Shown here one piece after another: positions 33,728 through 45,618 of a stretch of 64,000 nt of DNA. The stretch spans positions 663,788 through 727,787 of the forward strand of contig LNAC01000727.1 of NCBI GenBank assembly GCA_002007465.1. Direction: 5' to 3'. The notes beneath the pieces are model-generated. The model was not told where the DNA came from. It did not search any database and was given only the letters and a program-made list of their open reading frames with translations. The stretch's first letter is position 1. Every line of letters starts with the position of its first letter. This DNA is from Ailurus styani (taxonomy: Eukaryota; Chordata; Mammalia; Carnivora; Ailuridae). The position numbers and the translations under genes are program-made.

Positions 33728-33940
33728 ATTTTTTATTTTTTATTTTATTTTTCTAGAGAGAGAGCAAGAGCATGTGTGTATGTGGGGAGGGGGCAGCAGA
33801 AAGAGAGGGAGAGGGAGAATCTTAAGCAGGCTTCACATTCAGAGCCCAATGTGGGGCTCCATCTCACAACCCTGAGATCATGACCTAAGCCAAAGTGAAG
33901 AGTCAGATGCTTAACTGACTGAGCCATCCAGGTGCCCCAA
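33728..33940 (-). mobile_element. Old Can-SINE, minus strand
   Basis: Diverged element with short duplications CCTTGTATC at 33719-33727 and 33941-33949. Confidence 0.9.
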
Positions 33941-33949
33941 CCTTGTATC

Positions 33950-34514
33950 CTTTCTGACACGCTCATAATAGAAATGCTCACTCTCAAGCACTTTCCCAGT
34001 TTTCAGACATTACTGATTCACAAGATTTCCATAGCTCTTTATATTATGATTACTATTGACTTGGATTGCGTAACTCTGAACAATAGTAGAATGTGAAGGT
34101 GATCATATTGCTCAGGAAAGCCTTGCAAAATTGCCTGCTGCTGGTGCCTAGGGGAAGCCTTCCCTTCCTCTACTGCTGTGACTGCGGAGGCTTTCTCATG
34201 ATTACAGTGGTGTTTCCCAAAGGCAGGAGGCTAGTTTCAGATGCAACTCATGCCCCAAAATACTTCCCCTACCAGTTTTCATGACCACTTTCTTATAAAA
34301 ACAACAACAAAATCTTGTTATTAGTTTTCTGTTACATACTTGACTATTTTCCACTTAGAAGACTTGTTTTCCGTCCATGTATCTATGAACCACATAAGTA
34401 ATGATGAAATAAACATATAAACTCCGATGTACCCTGTCATCCTGTATACTCATAGGTACTTATTTTGCATAGTCCAATGTTATTGGCAATGCTGCATTTT
34501 TATTTCAGAAACCT

Positions 34515-34515
<1 letters not shown>
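33950..34515. other. Unassigned region with a small Cys-containing frame
   Basis: A 63-codon open frame at 34093-34284 (+) includes YCCDCGGF and ends KYFPYQFS. It lacks the Gly-Tyr repeats of high-Gly/Tyr KRTAPs, and no TATA box stands at the expected distance. I do not assign it. Confidence 0.3.

Positions 34516-34567
<52 letters not shown>
34516..34567 (+). repeat. (AC)n microsatellite
   Basis: About 26 uninterrupted AC units, followed 4 bases later by a short TGTGTGTG run. Confidence 0.95.
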
Positions 34568-34572
<5 letters not shown>

Positions 34573-35379
34573 TGTGTGTACCTAGCCTCCGTGTGCCCTC
34601 ATCCCTGAATATTTCTGATGGCTCTTAAGCTAAATCACTTAGTTTTTTAAGTTTCAACTTTAAGCTTCTTACAAATAATACATATTCCCAAAGTCTCAGC
34701 TTAGAAATGCTAGATTTTGTATTCTCTTCATATTTTTTCCGTTCATTTAAAAAATGTAACATGCCTGAATTCTATTGTGTGAAACTGGAATCATTATTTT
34801 TAGGGATGGTATCTCAACAAAAATGAAATCCAACACTCAGCTGGAGAACATTACCATACATCCCCAGACGACTGCTTTCAGCTTGACGCCGTGAGATGAT
34901 ATTAAGAAGCAGTGTGAGAAAAAACTACATTTGAAAATGCTCCTCTTTCTACTGATGTAAAGAGGTTACATCTGCTTTGAATAGAAAGGAAATGGCAGGC
35001 ATATTCTTGTGGCTAGCTGAGTTCACCAGCCCTGGAAAGGAATGTGTCCAGTTTATATACGAATCTCTGGATTCATACATGGGCCATGGATTTTTTAATT
35101 TAACTTAAAGGATAAACAAAGAGTTATAAAGCTCTTATTTTTTTTTTCTCATTGGTCATAGAATTCTAACTTTGTCACAAGGATCCCATCATCTTCACTT
35201 TTTTCACTTACATGTACCAGAATTAGCTATCCTTTTGAGACTTGTTTATGGGATTATGAATGGAGCCCTGGAATCTTCCACAGACCCTCCTGGTGCTCCA
35301 TGAAGCTCCTAGGTGAAGTAACAGACAAACTTTGGACAAAACAGTCAAACATTTGCTTTCTAACCCATCCTCATCCCCC
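34568..35379. other. Upstream flank of KRTAP copy 6, unassigned
   Basis: No repeat is recognised, and no TATA box is seen at 80-90 bases before 35380. Confidence 0.35.
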
Positions 35380-35577
35380 ATGACTCTATGCTATCACTGT
35401 TATGGAGCCTACTTTAGGGTCCATGGTAGTGGAAGCTGTGGGTGTGGAGGTTGAGGGTGTGTTATCCCTGGGGCTTTGAAGTTCTGGGGCAAGTCAATGA
35501 GCAAGGTCGGGGTGGGTGTTGATATGGCTGCTGTCATCCACTGTGCTATGAGAAAACAAATCTATGGCTTCTGTTGA
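35380..35577 (+). pseudogene. KRTAP19/20-type pseudogene, copy 6
   Basis: From ATG at 35380 the frame reads MTLCYHCYGAYF and then GSGSCGCGG, stopping at TGA 35452-35454 after 24 residues. In another frame the sequence continues GFEVLGQ, reminiscent of the SFRRLG motif of KRTAP19 proteins, and GRGGC-stop-YGCCHPLCYE, matching the GYGCC(R/H)P C-terminal part of KRTAP19/20. The sequence ends CTATGGCTTCTGTTGA, paralogous to the CTATGGATTCTATTGA end of the intact gene. Several frameshifts and stops plus the lack of a TATA box show an old pseudogene. A Can-SINE lies six bases after its target duplication begins, just past the ancestral stop. KRTAP19 versus KRTAP20 origin is unresolved. Confidence 0.7.
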
Positions 35578-35593
35578 AACTGTTGACAGCTTA

Positions 35594-35831
35594 TGGGGCG
35601 GCTGGGTGGCTCAGTCAGTTAAGCTTCTGACTCTTGATTTCAGCATAAGTCATGATCTCAGGGTCATGAGATCAGGCCCACGTCAGACAAGGGGCCACAG
35701 CAGGCTGCACACTTAGCTGGGAGTCTGCTTAAGATTCTCTCTCTCCCTCGGCCCCTCCCCCTGCTCCCTCGTTCTCTCTCTCTCTCTCAAATAAATAAAA
35801 TCTTTAAACAAAAAAAGAAAGAAAGAAAATC
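35594..35831 (+). mobile_element. Can-SINE immediately 3' of KRTAP copy 6
   Basis: Target duplications TTGACAGCTTA at 35583-35593 and 35832-35842. The tail contains a GAAA run. Confidence 0.95.
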
Positions 35832-35842
35832 TTGACAGCTTA

Positions 35843-36473
35843 AAATAATTTCCTAGAGATCCATCAGCTCAACTTCACATGATAGGAAGTTCTCTTCTTA
35901 CAGACTATTTGCAACTAGTGATCCTCTCCGCGTTGCCTAGGAACACCACACTGCTGTCCACCACGAACCCAGGAGTCAGCCTACATCCATCACTCTGATA
36001 AGACTCCCCTGGCATCTCAAACAATTGAGTATTTGATTTGCAATCGTCAACACTTAATTGTTGCTCCTCTTGTTAAAATTATTTTTAACTCTGCTGTCAT
36101 CTGTTTTTTCTATACCCATATTTTCAAATGTTTACATTTTCACTTTTTCAACGAAGATGCTTAATCTTCTCTAGCAAGCATTGTTTGCTATTTGTGTTTA
36201 TTCCCTTCAATGGGCTTCTTGTGCTCTAGATGTATCGTTCTGTGTCCAAACACGAATTTCTCTTTACTGGAGTTGCAGGTAATGCGTGTCCCAGGAATGA
36301 CTGATAATGTGTGAGATATTTACCATCTAATGGTTTCTCATTGAAAAAGGGGTGAATTCCAATTTCTTAACTTTTTTTCTCATGAGAAAATGTAATTTCC
36401 TTCTACTCTTGCCTCAGATATATAAGATGTACAAATTTTAAAAACCAGAGATAGTTAACAGGGAACACAGTCC
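35843..36473. other. Unassigned spacer
   Basis: No gene or recognised repeat. Confidence 0.35.
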
Positions 36474-36705
36474 TGTATTCATTTCCTAGGATTGCCATAA
36501 CAAAGTACCACATGCTGGGTGGATTGAGACAACACAAATTTTTTCTCACAGTTCTGGAAGACAGAAGTCTAAAACCAAGGTGTCTGCAGAGCCATGCTCT
36601 CTCTAAAGCTTCCAGGGGAGAATCCATTCCATGCCTTTCTCCTATGTGTTGCCAGCAATCTTTGATGTTCCTTGACTCATAGATACATCACTCCAATCTT
36701 TGAAT
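36474..36705 (-). mobile_element. MLT1-type LTR fragment, minus strand
   Basis: Minus-strand MLT1 tail and body: GTATTCATTTCCTAGGATTG at the left is the reverse complement of the LTR end. It is truncated on the right. Confidence 0.7.
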
Positions 36706-37253
36706 GTATAAATGAGAAACATGACATGATTAGAGCCTAAATGTTCTCACAGAATATTGCATGCACATGACTCTTTTGTACTATTTTGACTTAATGAAAA
36801 TTATTTCCAAAAATGATAGCATGAACACTAACACATCTCCCCATGTGAAGTCGAAGATGACCTATCATGCCATTATCCTGTGTTGCATCCCAAAACAACC
36901 TGAATGAGGACAATGATTCTGTCAGGGACTGTCAGTTGAATAGAAAGTGCCAATCTGACTCAGGGCTTATCCTAATTCTGAGAGCACATATTTACATAAA
37001 TAAAGTGTAAGTTATCTGGAGCAATAAAACTTCATCATCCAGTGCAGTTCCTTTATGTGACACAAAAACAGATCCCTGTGGGAATCCCACGGTCCAATAA
37101 AATATAAAAGACTATAAAGTTATTGATGTGTGCAAATGAAAACAGACGCTGGGCTTGCTAAGTTAGATAAGTTTGTTAGGAACCTGATTTAGTTTCACTT
37201 CCTCATGAACATAACAGAAGACAAATTATCTAACTAACACAACTGGGGGTTAT
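36706..37253. other. Unassigned spacer
   Basis: No gene or recognised repeat. Confidence 0.35.
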
Positions 37254-37266
37254 AAAATCAAACATT

Positions 37267-37466
37267 GGGATGCCTGGGTGGCTCTGTCGGTTAAGTGGCT
37301 GCCTTAGGCTCAGGTCATGACCCCAGGGTCCTGGGATCAATTCCCATGTCAGGATCCTTCTTCAGTGGGGAGCCTGCTTCTCCTTCTGCCTGTTTCTTCC
37401 TGCTGCTCCCCCTGCTTGTGCTCTCTCTCTCTGAGACAAATAAATAAAATCTTAAAAAATAAAAAA
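37267..37466 (+). mobile_element. Can-SINE, older type
   Basis: Complete element with imperfect duplications (AAAATCAAACATT / AAAATCCAACGTC). Confidence 0.92.
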
Positions 37467-37858
37467 TAAAATCCAACGTCACTTCTTCGAGAATAGGTCT
37501 TTCAGCCAGTTTGATTTCTAGGTATAACATGAATCTGTGGTCTTGGTTCCTTAGGAGCTGCTAAACTGAAGCTAAGGGAGGGGGAAGCTAATAAGAAATA
37601 ATGGACCATCACCACGTTGTAAAATGTTTATATCAGGGTATGTCATTGTTTAGATGTATAAGAGATAACAAAATTTATAAGGCAAAAAATAATTGTGTAC
37701 CTTGTCAAGAAATTTAGATACTGCATTATCCATAGTTAGAGACATGACCACAGCCAAGCCACCAAAAATCCCATGGTCGTACAATACCCAGTTGTGACAA
37801 AATCCACATCCACCGCCCTAGGGAGAGCCATATACATATTCCCTATGGCCATTTCCTT
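37467..37858. other. Unassigned spacer
   Basis: Nothing is recognised. A GT/GG-rich antisense stretch near 37747-37862 was checked as a possible reversed KRTAP and not accepted. Confidence 0.35.
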
Positions 37859-38392
37859 TGTGGCAGACAGTCTTCTAAATTGGCTTTCAAATGATCTTGA
37901 CCTCGTGGCATTCACACCCTTATGTGATTTCTCTGAGTGTAGGATGGTCTTAGTGACTTTCTTCTGTTAGCTAGAATACAGCAATACAATGGATGTGACT
38001 TCTGAGACAAAGTTATAAAAATCTGGGACTTTGTCCTTGCTGGCATTCTTCTTGACTCTTCCCACATGACTTGCTGGTCACACAGCTGTGGCTGCAAGTC
38101 ACTTAGGAACTTAGGCCCCCAGTTAAACATCCCTCAAGGAACTGAATTTTTCCAACAACCATGTAAGTGAGCATGTGGAGAGGATCCTTATGCAGTCAAG
38201 CCTTCATTAGGAATAGAGTCCCAGGAAATCCCTATTTAAAGCCTCATAAGAAACCCTGAAGCAGAGAACCCAGTTAAACCATGCCAGTATTCCTGAGCCC
38301 CAGACACAATGACCTAATAAATCTGCATGGTTTTAAGTTGCTACGTTTTAGGATGGTTTGTTACACAGCAACAGATAACTCATATACCTTGG
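37859..38392 (+). mobile_element. MLT1C-like MaLR LTR
   Basis: Starts TGTGGCAGACAG, includes GGCATTCACACCCTTATGTG and GTGACTTCTGAGACAAAG, and ends TTTGTTACACAGCAACAGAT followed by AACTCATA, all MLT1C-like. It is full length (about 530 bases). The open frame 38281-38586 partly overlaps it and is not a gene. Confidence 0.8.
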
Positions 38393-38654
38393 TAGTTACA
38401 ACCCGTGATGTCAAGAGTAGAAATTTCCACTGGACAACAAAGAATAAGTTATTTGACTTTAAATGCCATCTTTTTCAGAATATCATAAAGTTATCTGAAA
38501 GAGTGATTTCATGCCTGAACTCTCACTTTGCTCTAGCTAGGTTGGTACTTTGTGAAATTGCATTGCCCAAAAATAAGGGAGAATAAGCCCCATTTCTAGA
38601 GAAAGACTGAGTTCTAATCTAGACTCCCCACCACCAATTCCTAGATTCTTACCC

Positions 38655-38815
38655 TCTTTGTCGCTCCTTTGCTTCATCTGTACTACGTGGATGATAGCAC
38701 CTATTTAAGGTGCCATTAGTATTCAATTACTCACTATGTGAAAAATGTTTAAAACTCTTGTATATAGGAAGGGTTCAGTATGTGATTACCAGTCTTATTT
38801 AAAAATATCTAATTA
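38655..38815 (+). mobile_element. MIR relic, plus strand
   Basis: A TTTGCTTCATCTGTACTACG core followed by a GTTCAGTATGTG-type 3' part resembles MIR in sense orientation, heavily diverged. Confidence 0.5.
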
Positions 38816-39139
38816 TCTTCAGTACAGACACCACAAGCTCCTTGTCACTGCTACAGAGTTTTCTAATTTATCTTCAGCTAATTTGTGAAGCATTTTTCCC
38901 CTGAACCTTCTATAAAATGAGAGAGGAGCACATCAATCCAGTCACCAGATTAATCTCCTGCATTTAGTATTCACGAACTTAGTAGAACTCTCTTCTAGTT
39001 CAGCAACAAAAACATTTATTGAGGTCCTGTTATGTGCAAACAATCATTCCAAACACTCAGATAAATTAATAGAACAGCCAGCCTTTTCAGAAGTCTAAGC
39101 AAAATAACTTCAACTTGGAAATGGAAGAAATTTCATTAA

Positions 39140-39335
39140 TCTAATACAATGATTTTTAAAACCTGGATATTCATTAAAAACACCTGAGAAGCTGAACCTG
39201 CGTTGCATACCAGGGTCAGGGCCTGGCTCACAGAGAATCTAATTCAACTGGGATGGAGCCTAAAATTAAATGTTTTTAAAAATCTCGCTGGGGGATTATA
39301 ATGTATAAGCAGGGTTGATAACCACTGATTTAGCA
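39140..39335 (+). mobile_element. MER5-like hAT DNA transposon relic
   Basis: AACACCTGAGAAGCTGAACC on the left, a CAGGGTCAGGGCCTGGCTCA centre and GGTTGATAACCACTG on the right resemble a short non-autonomous hAT-Charlie (MER5) element. Confidence 0.5.
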
Positions 39336-42300
39336 CAAACCCTTTCATAAAGATGGTAAGACTTGGAGGCTTACTTCAGGTAACATGGATAGTTCGTGTG
39401 AAATGCAAAACTAAAATTCAGATCTGCTGACGCTGGATTGTTCAACTATCAGGTGGCTTCCAAGTTTCTCTGCATTTACTCATGTATTCAACATTCATAA
39501 AAGAAAAAGGTACTGAGCATTTTTCTTCAATGCAGGAAGTGGGGGTACCACAACACAGAGCCACACACGGGTTTTTCTGAGATTAAAATTTCCCGAAGGA
39601 GATAGATAATACAAGAATAAACAATAAAGTAAATATCTACAAGGACATGATTGCATCCCTGAGAGTGCACTAAAGGCAAAGCATCAAAGTCGTTAGAGTG
39701 TATGGTGGGAGACCCGGCTTACCCTGGGAAGGAAGAGAGCTCTCACCAGAAGTGATTTGCAATCTAGGAATGATACTCTATGTAACTGAATTTCAGAGCT
39801 AGGCTTTTAAAAAGTATGCCCACGGAGCAGCTCTTTCCTTTCTCTGTCCATAAAAAGATCAATCACAGTGAGGTTTGCAAAATTATTCCTCAGACTATCT
39901 TAATGGCAAAGGTACGAGTAATAATAACAAATTATTTTTCATGCCCTTGACTAAGTATGTTGCATGCATTCTTTCATTTAATCATCACCATAAAACTGGC
40001 AGTGTAACCGTCTTCTTAACTGCAAGATCTAACTAAAATATTTCACATACCTTTCACTCATTAGAATGAGGGGATGTTTCACTGAATGCTCCAGCTCAAT
40101 GAGCATCTTAAAAGACAGTCTATTCTAACACTACTTCATTTCACAGATGGCATTTGCAAGGAGCTAGGCACTCCTGCTTTCGAGAGTGTAATCAGTGAAC
40201 TTGCATGATTTCCATAACCATTCCCTTGGTTGATCTTGCAATCGAAGCACAGCATCTGAGAAGCAATATGAAATAGACAGCAGTCTAACTTTGAGTGACA
40301 TTATTGTATAAATTTAAAATGATAAATGGATGCCAACTGGTGAAAGGCAGCAGTAAATCACATTTCAAGAAACTGTGCAGGCAGAAGCAGGGACCCAGTG
40401 AAATAGCTCACAAATGCCGTTCTAAGACCCAACCCTTCAGGCTGCAGACAGCCGAGAAGGAACGTATCAACAATTAGACCAAATTGTGATAGACCGGAAC
40501 TGATTGTTCACCTAGGGTCATTCAAAGTTAGCATGTTTTTCTTAATTCTATCAAGTTCATTTAGATACGCGGCTGATTTCCTTTTGGTATAGCAGTTCCT
40601 CTCCAAATCACAGAACATGCATTTGAAATGGTCTACTTTTGGCAGATGGAAAATGCCCTGGATTGGGAGCCATCCTGGAGTGAAGCGAGAGACGCTAATA
40701 TTAATTTCTGTAAAAATAACCTAGATCATAAAATAGTAGCTAAAAGGAGGTTGCTTGCAAGTATTTCTGGGTCCCTTTTCAGTACTGCTAGCAATGACTA
40801 CATAGATTTATGATTCCTCAAATGTATCCAAAGCTTTGAACAACAAAGCCGTGGATCTCAATAGGTTTTCTTTAGCAGATGATTTTGCAGTGTGTAAATA
40901 TAACACCATGGAAATAAATGTCAGGAATGATAAAAGACTTCAAAGGAGACGGAGTCTAAGCTGAACTTCTTATTGAGCAAAAGAAGCAAGGTAATTTGGA
41001 ATGATGGGAAGACATGAAGAAATGAAAGAAGGCAGAGACAAAAGGACCATGCAGAAGATTGTGAACAGATCAGTTTGGCTGGTATGCAGAACGAGAGGAA
41101 TAGAAAAGTATGACAGCATATGATGGCAAGGATGAAAAGCTAAAGTGGCGGTGGAGGCCTAAAAAAATTTATTAGGTGAATCACACAATGATCATTGTGC
41201 TTTTGAATAATGTTAATTTGACAGCATACAAGGGAGAAATGAAAGAGGGAAAAGATCGAAGCTAACGAGATCACTTGGGAGGTTCTTGTTGTAGTTAAGT
41301 TATGATAAATCACAGAACCAGAGATGACTAATAGTCAGGCCCCCTCCTTATCCTCCATCTGCCTGAGACATTGTGCCTATGAAAGTTCTAGAAAGTGTCC
41401 AATGTCTCGGATGTCCAGATTCACTTAGGGCCTCATATGGAAAGAATGGAAAGAATGTGATAATGAACAAAAAAGACAAGCTTGACGGGTTAATGTGGCT
41501 AATACAAAATAGATATTTTGCAACAGAAAACATAACTGCAGGAGAAAACCAGGGCTCCTGGGTAAGTATCAACTGACAATAAATAAACACAATGATGAAA
41601 AATAAACACAATTACCATATATTCCTCTTTTTAAAGCACAATAGAAGATATCTGTTAGGTTGGCAGTTTTTCTTCCAGCTCAGTTTATAATCCTGTTCTA
41701 CCACTTCCTTCCAAAATTATGGGATCCATAAAATGGAGCCATCATTCTGGCACCTAGTACATTTGTTCAAGAACCACAAGACACTAAAGGTTCCAACTAC
41801 AAAGTGTGTGTAGTTCAGAGCAAATCAGCTCATTTTATGGAAGGCACACAGATTTCCTACAGAATGACTTTGGCATCCCCAGGCCACTTTGGCCTATAAG
41901 AGACCCAAGTTACATTTTGGATAGTTTAACCAATTAAAAACTAAAGAAATTGCCCAGAGGGCAGTATTCTGCAGTCATCTCTCAAGTACAACAAGGACTT
42001 TAAAGAATACACTATGATTCTTCCCTCTTTGGTCTTCAAAGAGAAGTATCTCATTTGAAAGGCCTAAGTCTCTACTCTCAAAACTATGTGAGACCAAAAA
42101 GTTTAAAATTCCCTCATATTCTCTATTTACCAATGATAAAACTTTGATTACCCATTTTTCATCAGCATAAAGCAGTTGAAAGATAGGTCATCATGTTATT
42201 AACACCAGGATCATGCTATTTCTTCTAAGAGATTGAAAGGAATTTAAGAGCCTCCACATGTTCTCAGCTGCCACGGACTCTGCTTTATACATAGGGCTAA

Positions 42301-43332
42301 GCGGTGTATTATCTTCCTAGAACTAGGAATACAGCAGCAAATTAATGTTTATATGAAAATGAGAAGATTCTGGGGGAAAAGAATAAGAAGGACAATAAGC
42401 CAACTTGCTGATTCTCCTTTCCCACGTTTTTGAGACATTATTCATGATCACTTGGACACTTCTCCCTGGGAAAACCCACAGTAGTTCATCTCTTACTAAA
42501 AATTCCTCTCTACTTGAAGTGGGAAAAAGGAGGATGAGACATTTTCCAGCCAACCTTGCCTGAAAACAGGTAGGTCTAAGTGGGGACTTGCACATATAAA
42601 AAGATTCAAAAATTCAATTTTCCAATAAATCACAAACATAAAATTTAGATTTTTAAAAGATATGACTGAAACCCTTATCCAGAATTCGTGGATTCCATTA
42701 CACACTTTCAGACTATAAATTGGTTGAAAAAGGAGAAGAAAAGAGATATTTATAGAGAAATATCTGAGAAATTTCTGTTGATGTGCTGTGAGTTCTCATC
42801 CCTAAATCACTGAAGGAGAGAGACTTTTCCTTTACTCCAAACTTGGTGAAGGGAACTCTCATGGGTTGACTGGGAAACCTTGAGTACCTTTTATTGCGGG
42901 TGGGAGATAGAGAGAGCTTGTCCTGATTGACACTTCAGGAAACAGAAGCATCCTGGGGCATCAGGTTGGAACTGGTTATTTGGGGATCTGCCTGAATTTG
43001 TTAAGAAAAGGATGTCTATTTTACATAAACCAGATAAGGAACACATGGGAAAGAGCCTTCACTGTGTCATCAGTCTAATTGGGTCCTAGGAAGATACAGC
43101 CAGAATCTGCAGATGAATTTTAGTTTCTTGAAGGCTGAGGAAGAAATCACAAATCATCATCATGACAGAAATGGTTTTGCCCTTGTCAAGGAATGTCAAG
43201 AGAACATTCCCCAATGATGGCCATCTCCAAAGAGCCCATGAAACTGTTGGAAAAAGTCAAGTTCACAGAGTAGGAAAATGTTCAAAGATGGTAAAATTCA
43301 GGCATGCCCTTTCATATGTTCTTATTATTTTT
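39336..43332. other. 4-kb region with no recognised gene or Can-SINE
   Basis: A weak MIR-like antisense fragment may lie at 39960-40065. The rest shows no repeat I recognise and no coding signal; ORFs of up to 101 codons in this part of the window look random. It is one of the few long stretches free of Can-SINEs and could hold conserved non-coding sequence. Confidence 0.35.
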
Positions 43333-43347
43333 AATACTTCAGACCCA

Positions 43348-43538
43348 GGGGCACCTGGGAGGCTCAGTGGGTTAAGCCTCTGCCTTCCGCTCAGGTCATG
43401 ATCCCAGGGTCCTGGGATCAAGCCCCACATCAGGCTCCCTGCTCAGCAGGGAGCCTGCTTCCTCCTCTCTCTCTGCCTGCCTCTCTGCCTACTTGTGATC
43501 TCTCATTCTGTCAAATAAATAAATAAAATCTTAAAAAA
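43348..43538 (+). mobile_element. Can-SINE, young type
   Basis: Duplications AATACTTCAGACC / AATATTTCAGACC flank it, with one mismatch. Confidence 0.95.
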
Positions 43539-43552
43539 AATATTTCAGACCT

Positions 43553-44059
43553 AGATTAATATCTGGGATTTAACATTTAATCAATGATTGAAGACACTTT
43601 GTAATACTCTATTATATTCTTTCCTGGTGAGAAACTTTACCTGACAGATTTCATCAAAGAGCAGAGAAAATTTACCCATACTAAATATATCTTAAAGAAA
43701 CAAGAGACAGATATGAAGTTGCATTTTCATATTGCCATGAATTTTGCTTCTCAACATCCTGGTTGCACATATAGATTTCTATATATACTCACTTTCTAAT
43801 CTGTGAGTAGAAAAATTGAGCTAAATATTTTGAAAAACTCAAAGGCAACATGATCCAACATATTGGTATCTATCCACTTAAGACTCACATAACTTTGACT
43901 TAAAAAACATTTGTCTTTATGTGGCAAGTTTTCTGCCTCAGAGAAAATATAGCTTCAAAAATGGTACTCCTGAGGAGTCCTGAGGAAGGAGAGTGAAAGT
44001 TACTGTAGTCAGGATTGCAGAATTGTTCCAATCTGTGTCTCAGTCCTGTATTTGTGCAT
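43553..44059. other. Unassigned spacer
   Basis: No gene or recognised repeat. Confidence 0.35.
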
Positions 44060-44487
44060 TTTCCCATAAACGTTTTTGTCAGCCTCCAACTCTAAGGGCT
44101 CAACCATGTTATTTGCTTTAGCCAATAAAATGAGATAGAGGAAGAGTGTGCAAGTTCTGAGTCAAAGCTTCAGAAGCTTGTGTGTCTTTCTGCTTGCTTT
44201 CTGTGTTTCTGCCATTACAGAGAGAATACATCTGTGTTAGTCTAATGGAAGAGGGCAGACCCGTAAACCAGAGCTGAGTCATCCAATAATTTATAGACAA
44301 GGCCAATCTAAATGAGCCAACAGACTCCCAACCCCCCAGACATGTGATCAGTTCCAGTCCAGATAAGAAGAGTCCCATGGCCAATATACAGATGACATCA
44401 GATAGTGAACCATAAGCATGTGCTGTTCTTTGCCATTGAATGTTTGTGGTGACTTATCACATAGCATTACTATGATAATAGATAGGT
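44060..44487 (+). mobile_element. Probable old MLT1-type LTR
   Basis: The right end (about 44440-44487) resembles the MLT1 terminal block with CATAGCATTACTATGATAAT and AGATAG. The rest is strongly diverged, so left end and subfamily are uncertain. Confidence 0.5.
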
Positions 44488-45003
44488 GGCACATTTGCCT
44501 AGTCAATCAAACAAACAAACAAACAAACAAGCCCATTCTAACTATTCAGAGATGATAGAGGTAACAGCCAGAGGGCTCTAACCTGAGACCTATGATGCTG
44601 TGTGCATAGACTCATGAAGTTCTTTCCATTTCACTAAAAAACAAAACAAAACACCCTAATGTGAGAACATCACACTACCTATTTGGTATCTATGTATGTG
44701 TGGATAAATTTGCTACTAAATGACCATACTATATGCTGAATCCTGAGGATTGGAGTCTTGGAGAACGACTACAAAGAAAGAGAACACAAAGGCTGTGTGA
44801 TGATGAGCTCAACTCGAAGCTTTTTATCAGAGGAGAAGAAAGCCTTGGCAGATATTCATGTTTGCAAAAGGAAATTTACCATGGAGAAAGCAACAGCTAA
44901 GCTCAAGGGCTCTTCATTGGATACATGTTCCCACAGACCAGAAAGGGGCCCTTAATGTTGTGTCTATGTAACTTTATTTATTTTTAAATTTTCAAATATA
45001 GAT
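44488..45003. other. Unassigned spacer with (AAAC)n run
   Basis: A short CAAA repeat lies at 44508-44531. Otherwise nothing is recognised; the 65-codon frame at 44758-44955 has no supporting feature. Confidence 0.35.
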
Positions 45004-45385
45004 GTGATAGCTGGTCTCTAAAATGGCCCCCAATGATGCTCACTGCCTGGCCTTAGTGTCCCTGTTATTTCCCTCTCACACTGAACAGAGCTGACCTGAA
45101 TAACCAATAAGGTACTGAGAAAAGAATGGAATGTGACTTTTGAGGCAAGGTCATAAGATATTGAGGCTTCCACCCTGCCCTATCTTGGATGCTTTGTTCT
45201 AGAGAAAACCAGTAATGATGTCATATACACTGAAGTAGCCTTATGGAGAGGCGCATGTGGCCAGAACCACTCAGGTAATCTACTCCCAAAACCAGACCCA
45301 CAGAAAAAGTGTGCAAAATAATAAACACTTGTTGTTTAAGCCACTAAGTCTGGTGTAATTTGTTACACAGCTAACGTAACACAAC
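45004..45385 (+). mobile_element. MLT1C-like MaLR LTR
   Basis: Includes GGCCCCCAATGATGCTCACT, TGTGACTTTTGAGGCAAGGT, a TTGTTTAAGCCACTAAGTCT tail and TAATTTGTTACACAGCTAAC at the end. It is somewhat shorter than the copy at 37859. Confidence 0.78.
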
Positions 45386-45420
45386 AATACAATGAAACTT
45401 TTTTAAATTGTATTTTTCCT

Positions 45421-45602
45421 GGGACACCTCAGTTAAGCATCTGCCTTCAGCTCAGGTTGTGATCTCAGAGCCCTGAGATCGAGTCCTGCATCAGGCTCCC
45501 TGCTCACGGGGAACCTGCTTCTCCCTCTGCCTCTGCCTCTGCCTCTCTCTCTGTCTCTCATAAATAAATAAATACAATCTTTAAAAAATAATAATAATAA
45601 TA
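45421..45602 (+). mobile_element. Can-SINE with deletion in the head
   Basis: Starts GGGACACC and jumps directly to TCAGTTAAGCATC, losing the GGGTGGC part of the tRNA-like head. Approximate duplications AAATTGTATTTTTCCT / AAATTGTGTATTTCCT flank it. Confidence 0.92.
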
Positions 45603-45618
45603 AAATTGTGTATTTCCT

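Noticed and set aside
34093..34284. Possible KRTAP8-like gene (CCDCGG, ending KYFPYQFS)
   Set aside because: Gly/Tyr repeats are absent, no TATA box lies at the family distance, and the C-terminal resemblance is too weak.
37745..37862. Possible KRTAP gene on the minus strand (CATAGGG, CCACATCC pattern)
   Set aside because: No frame gives a Gly/Tyr/Cys repeat with a KRTAP N- or C-terminus, and no TATA box is placed correctly.
38281..38586. 101-codon ORF
   Set aside because: Its first third lies in the MLT1C-like LTR end; the rest has no domain or coding signature.
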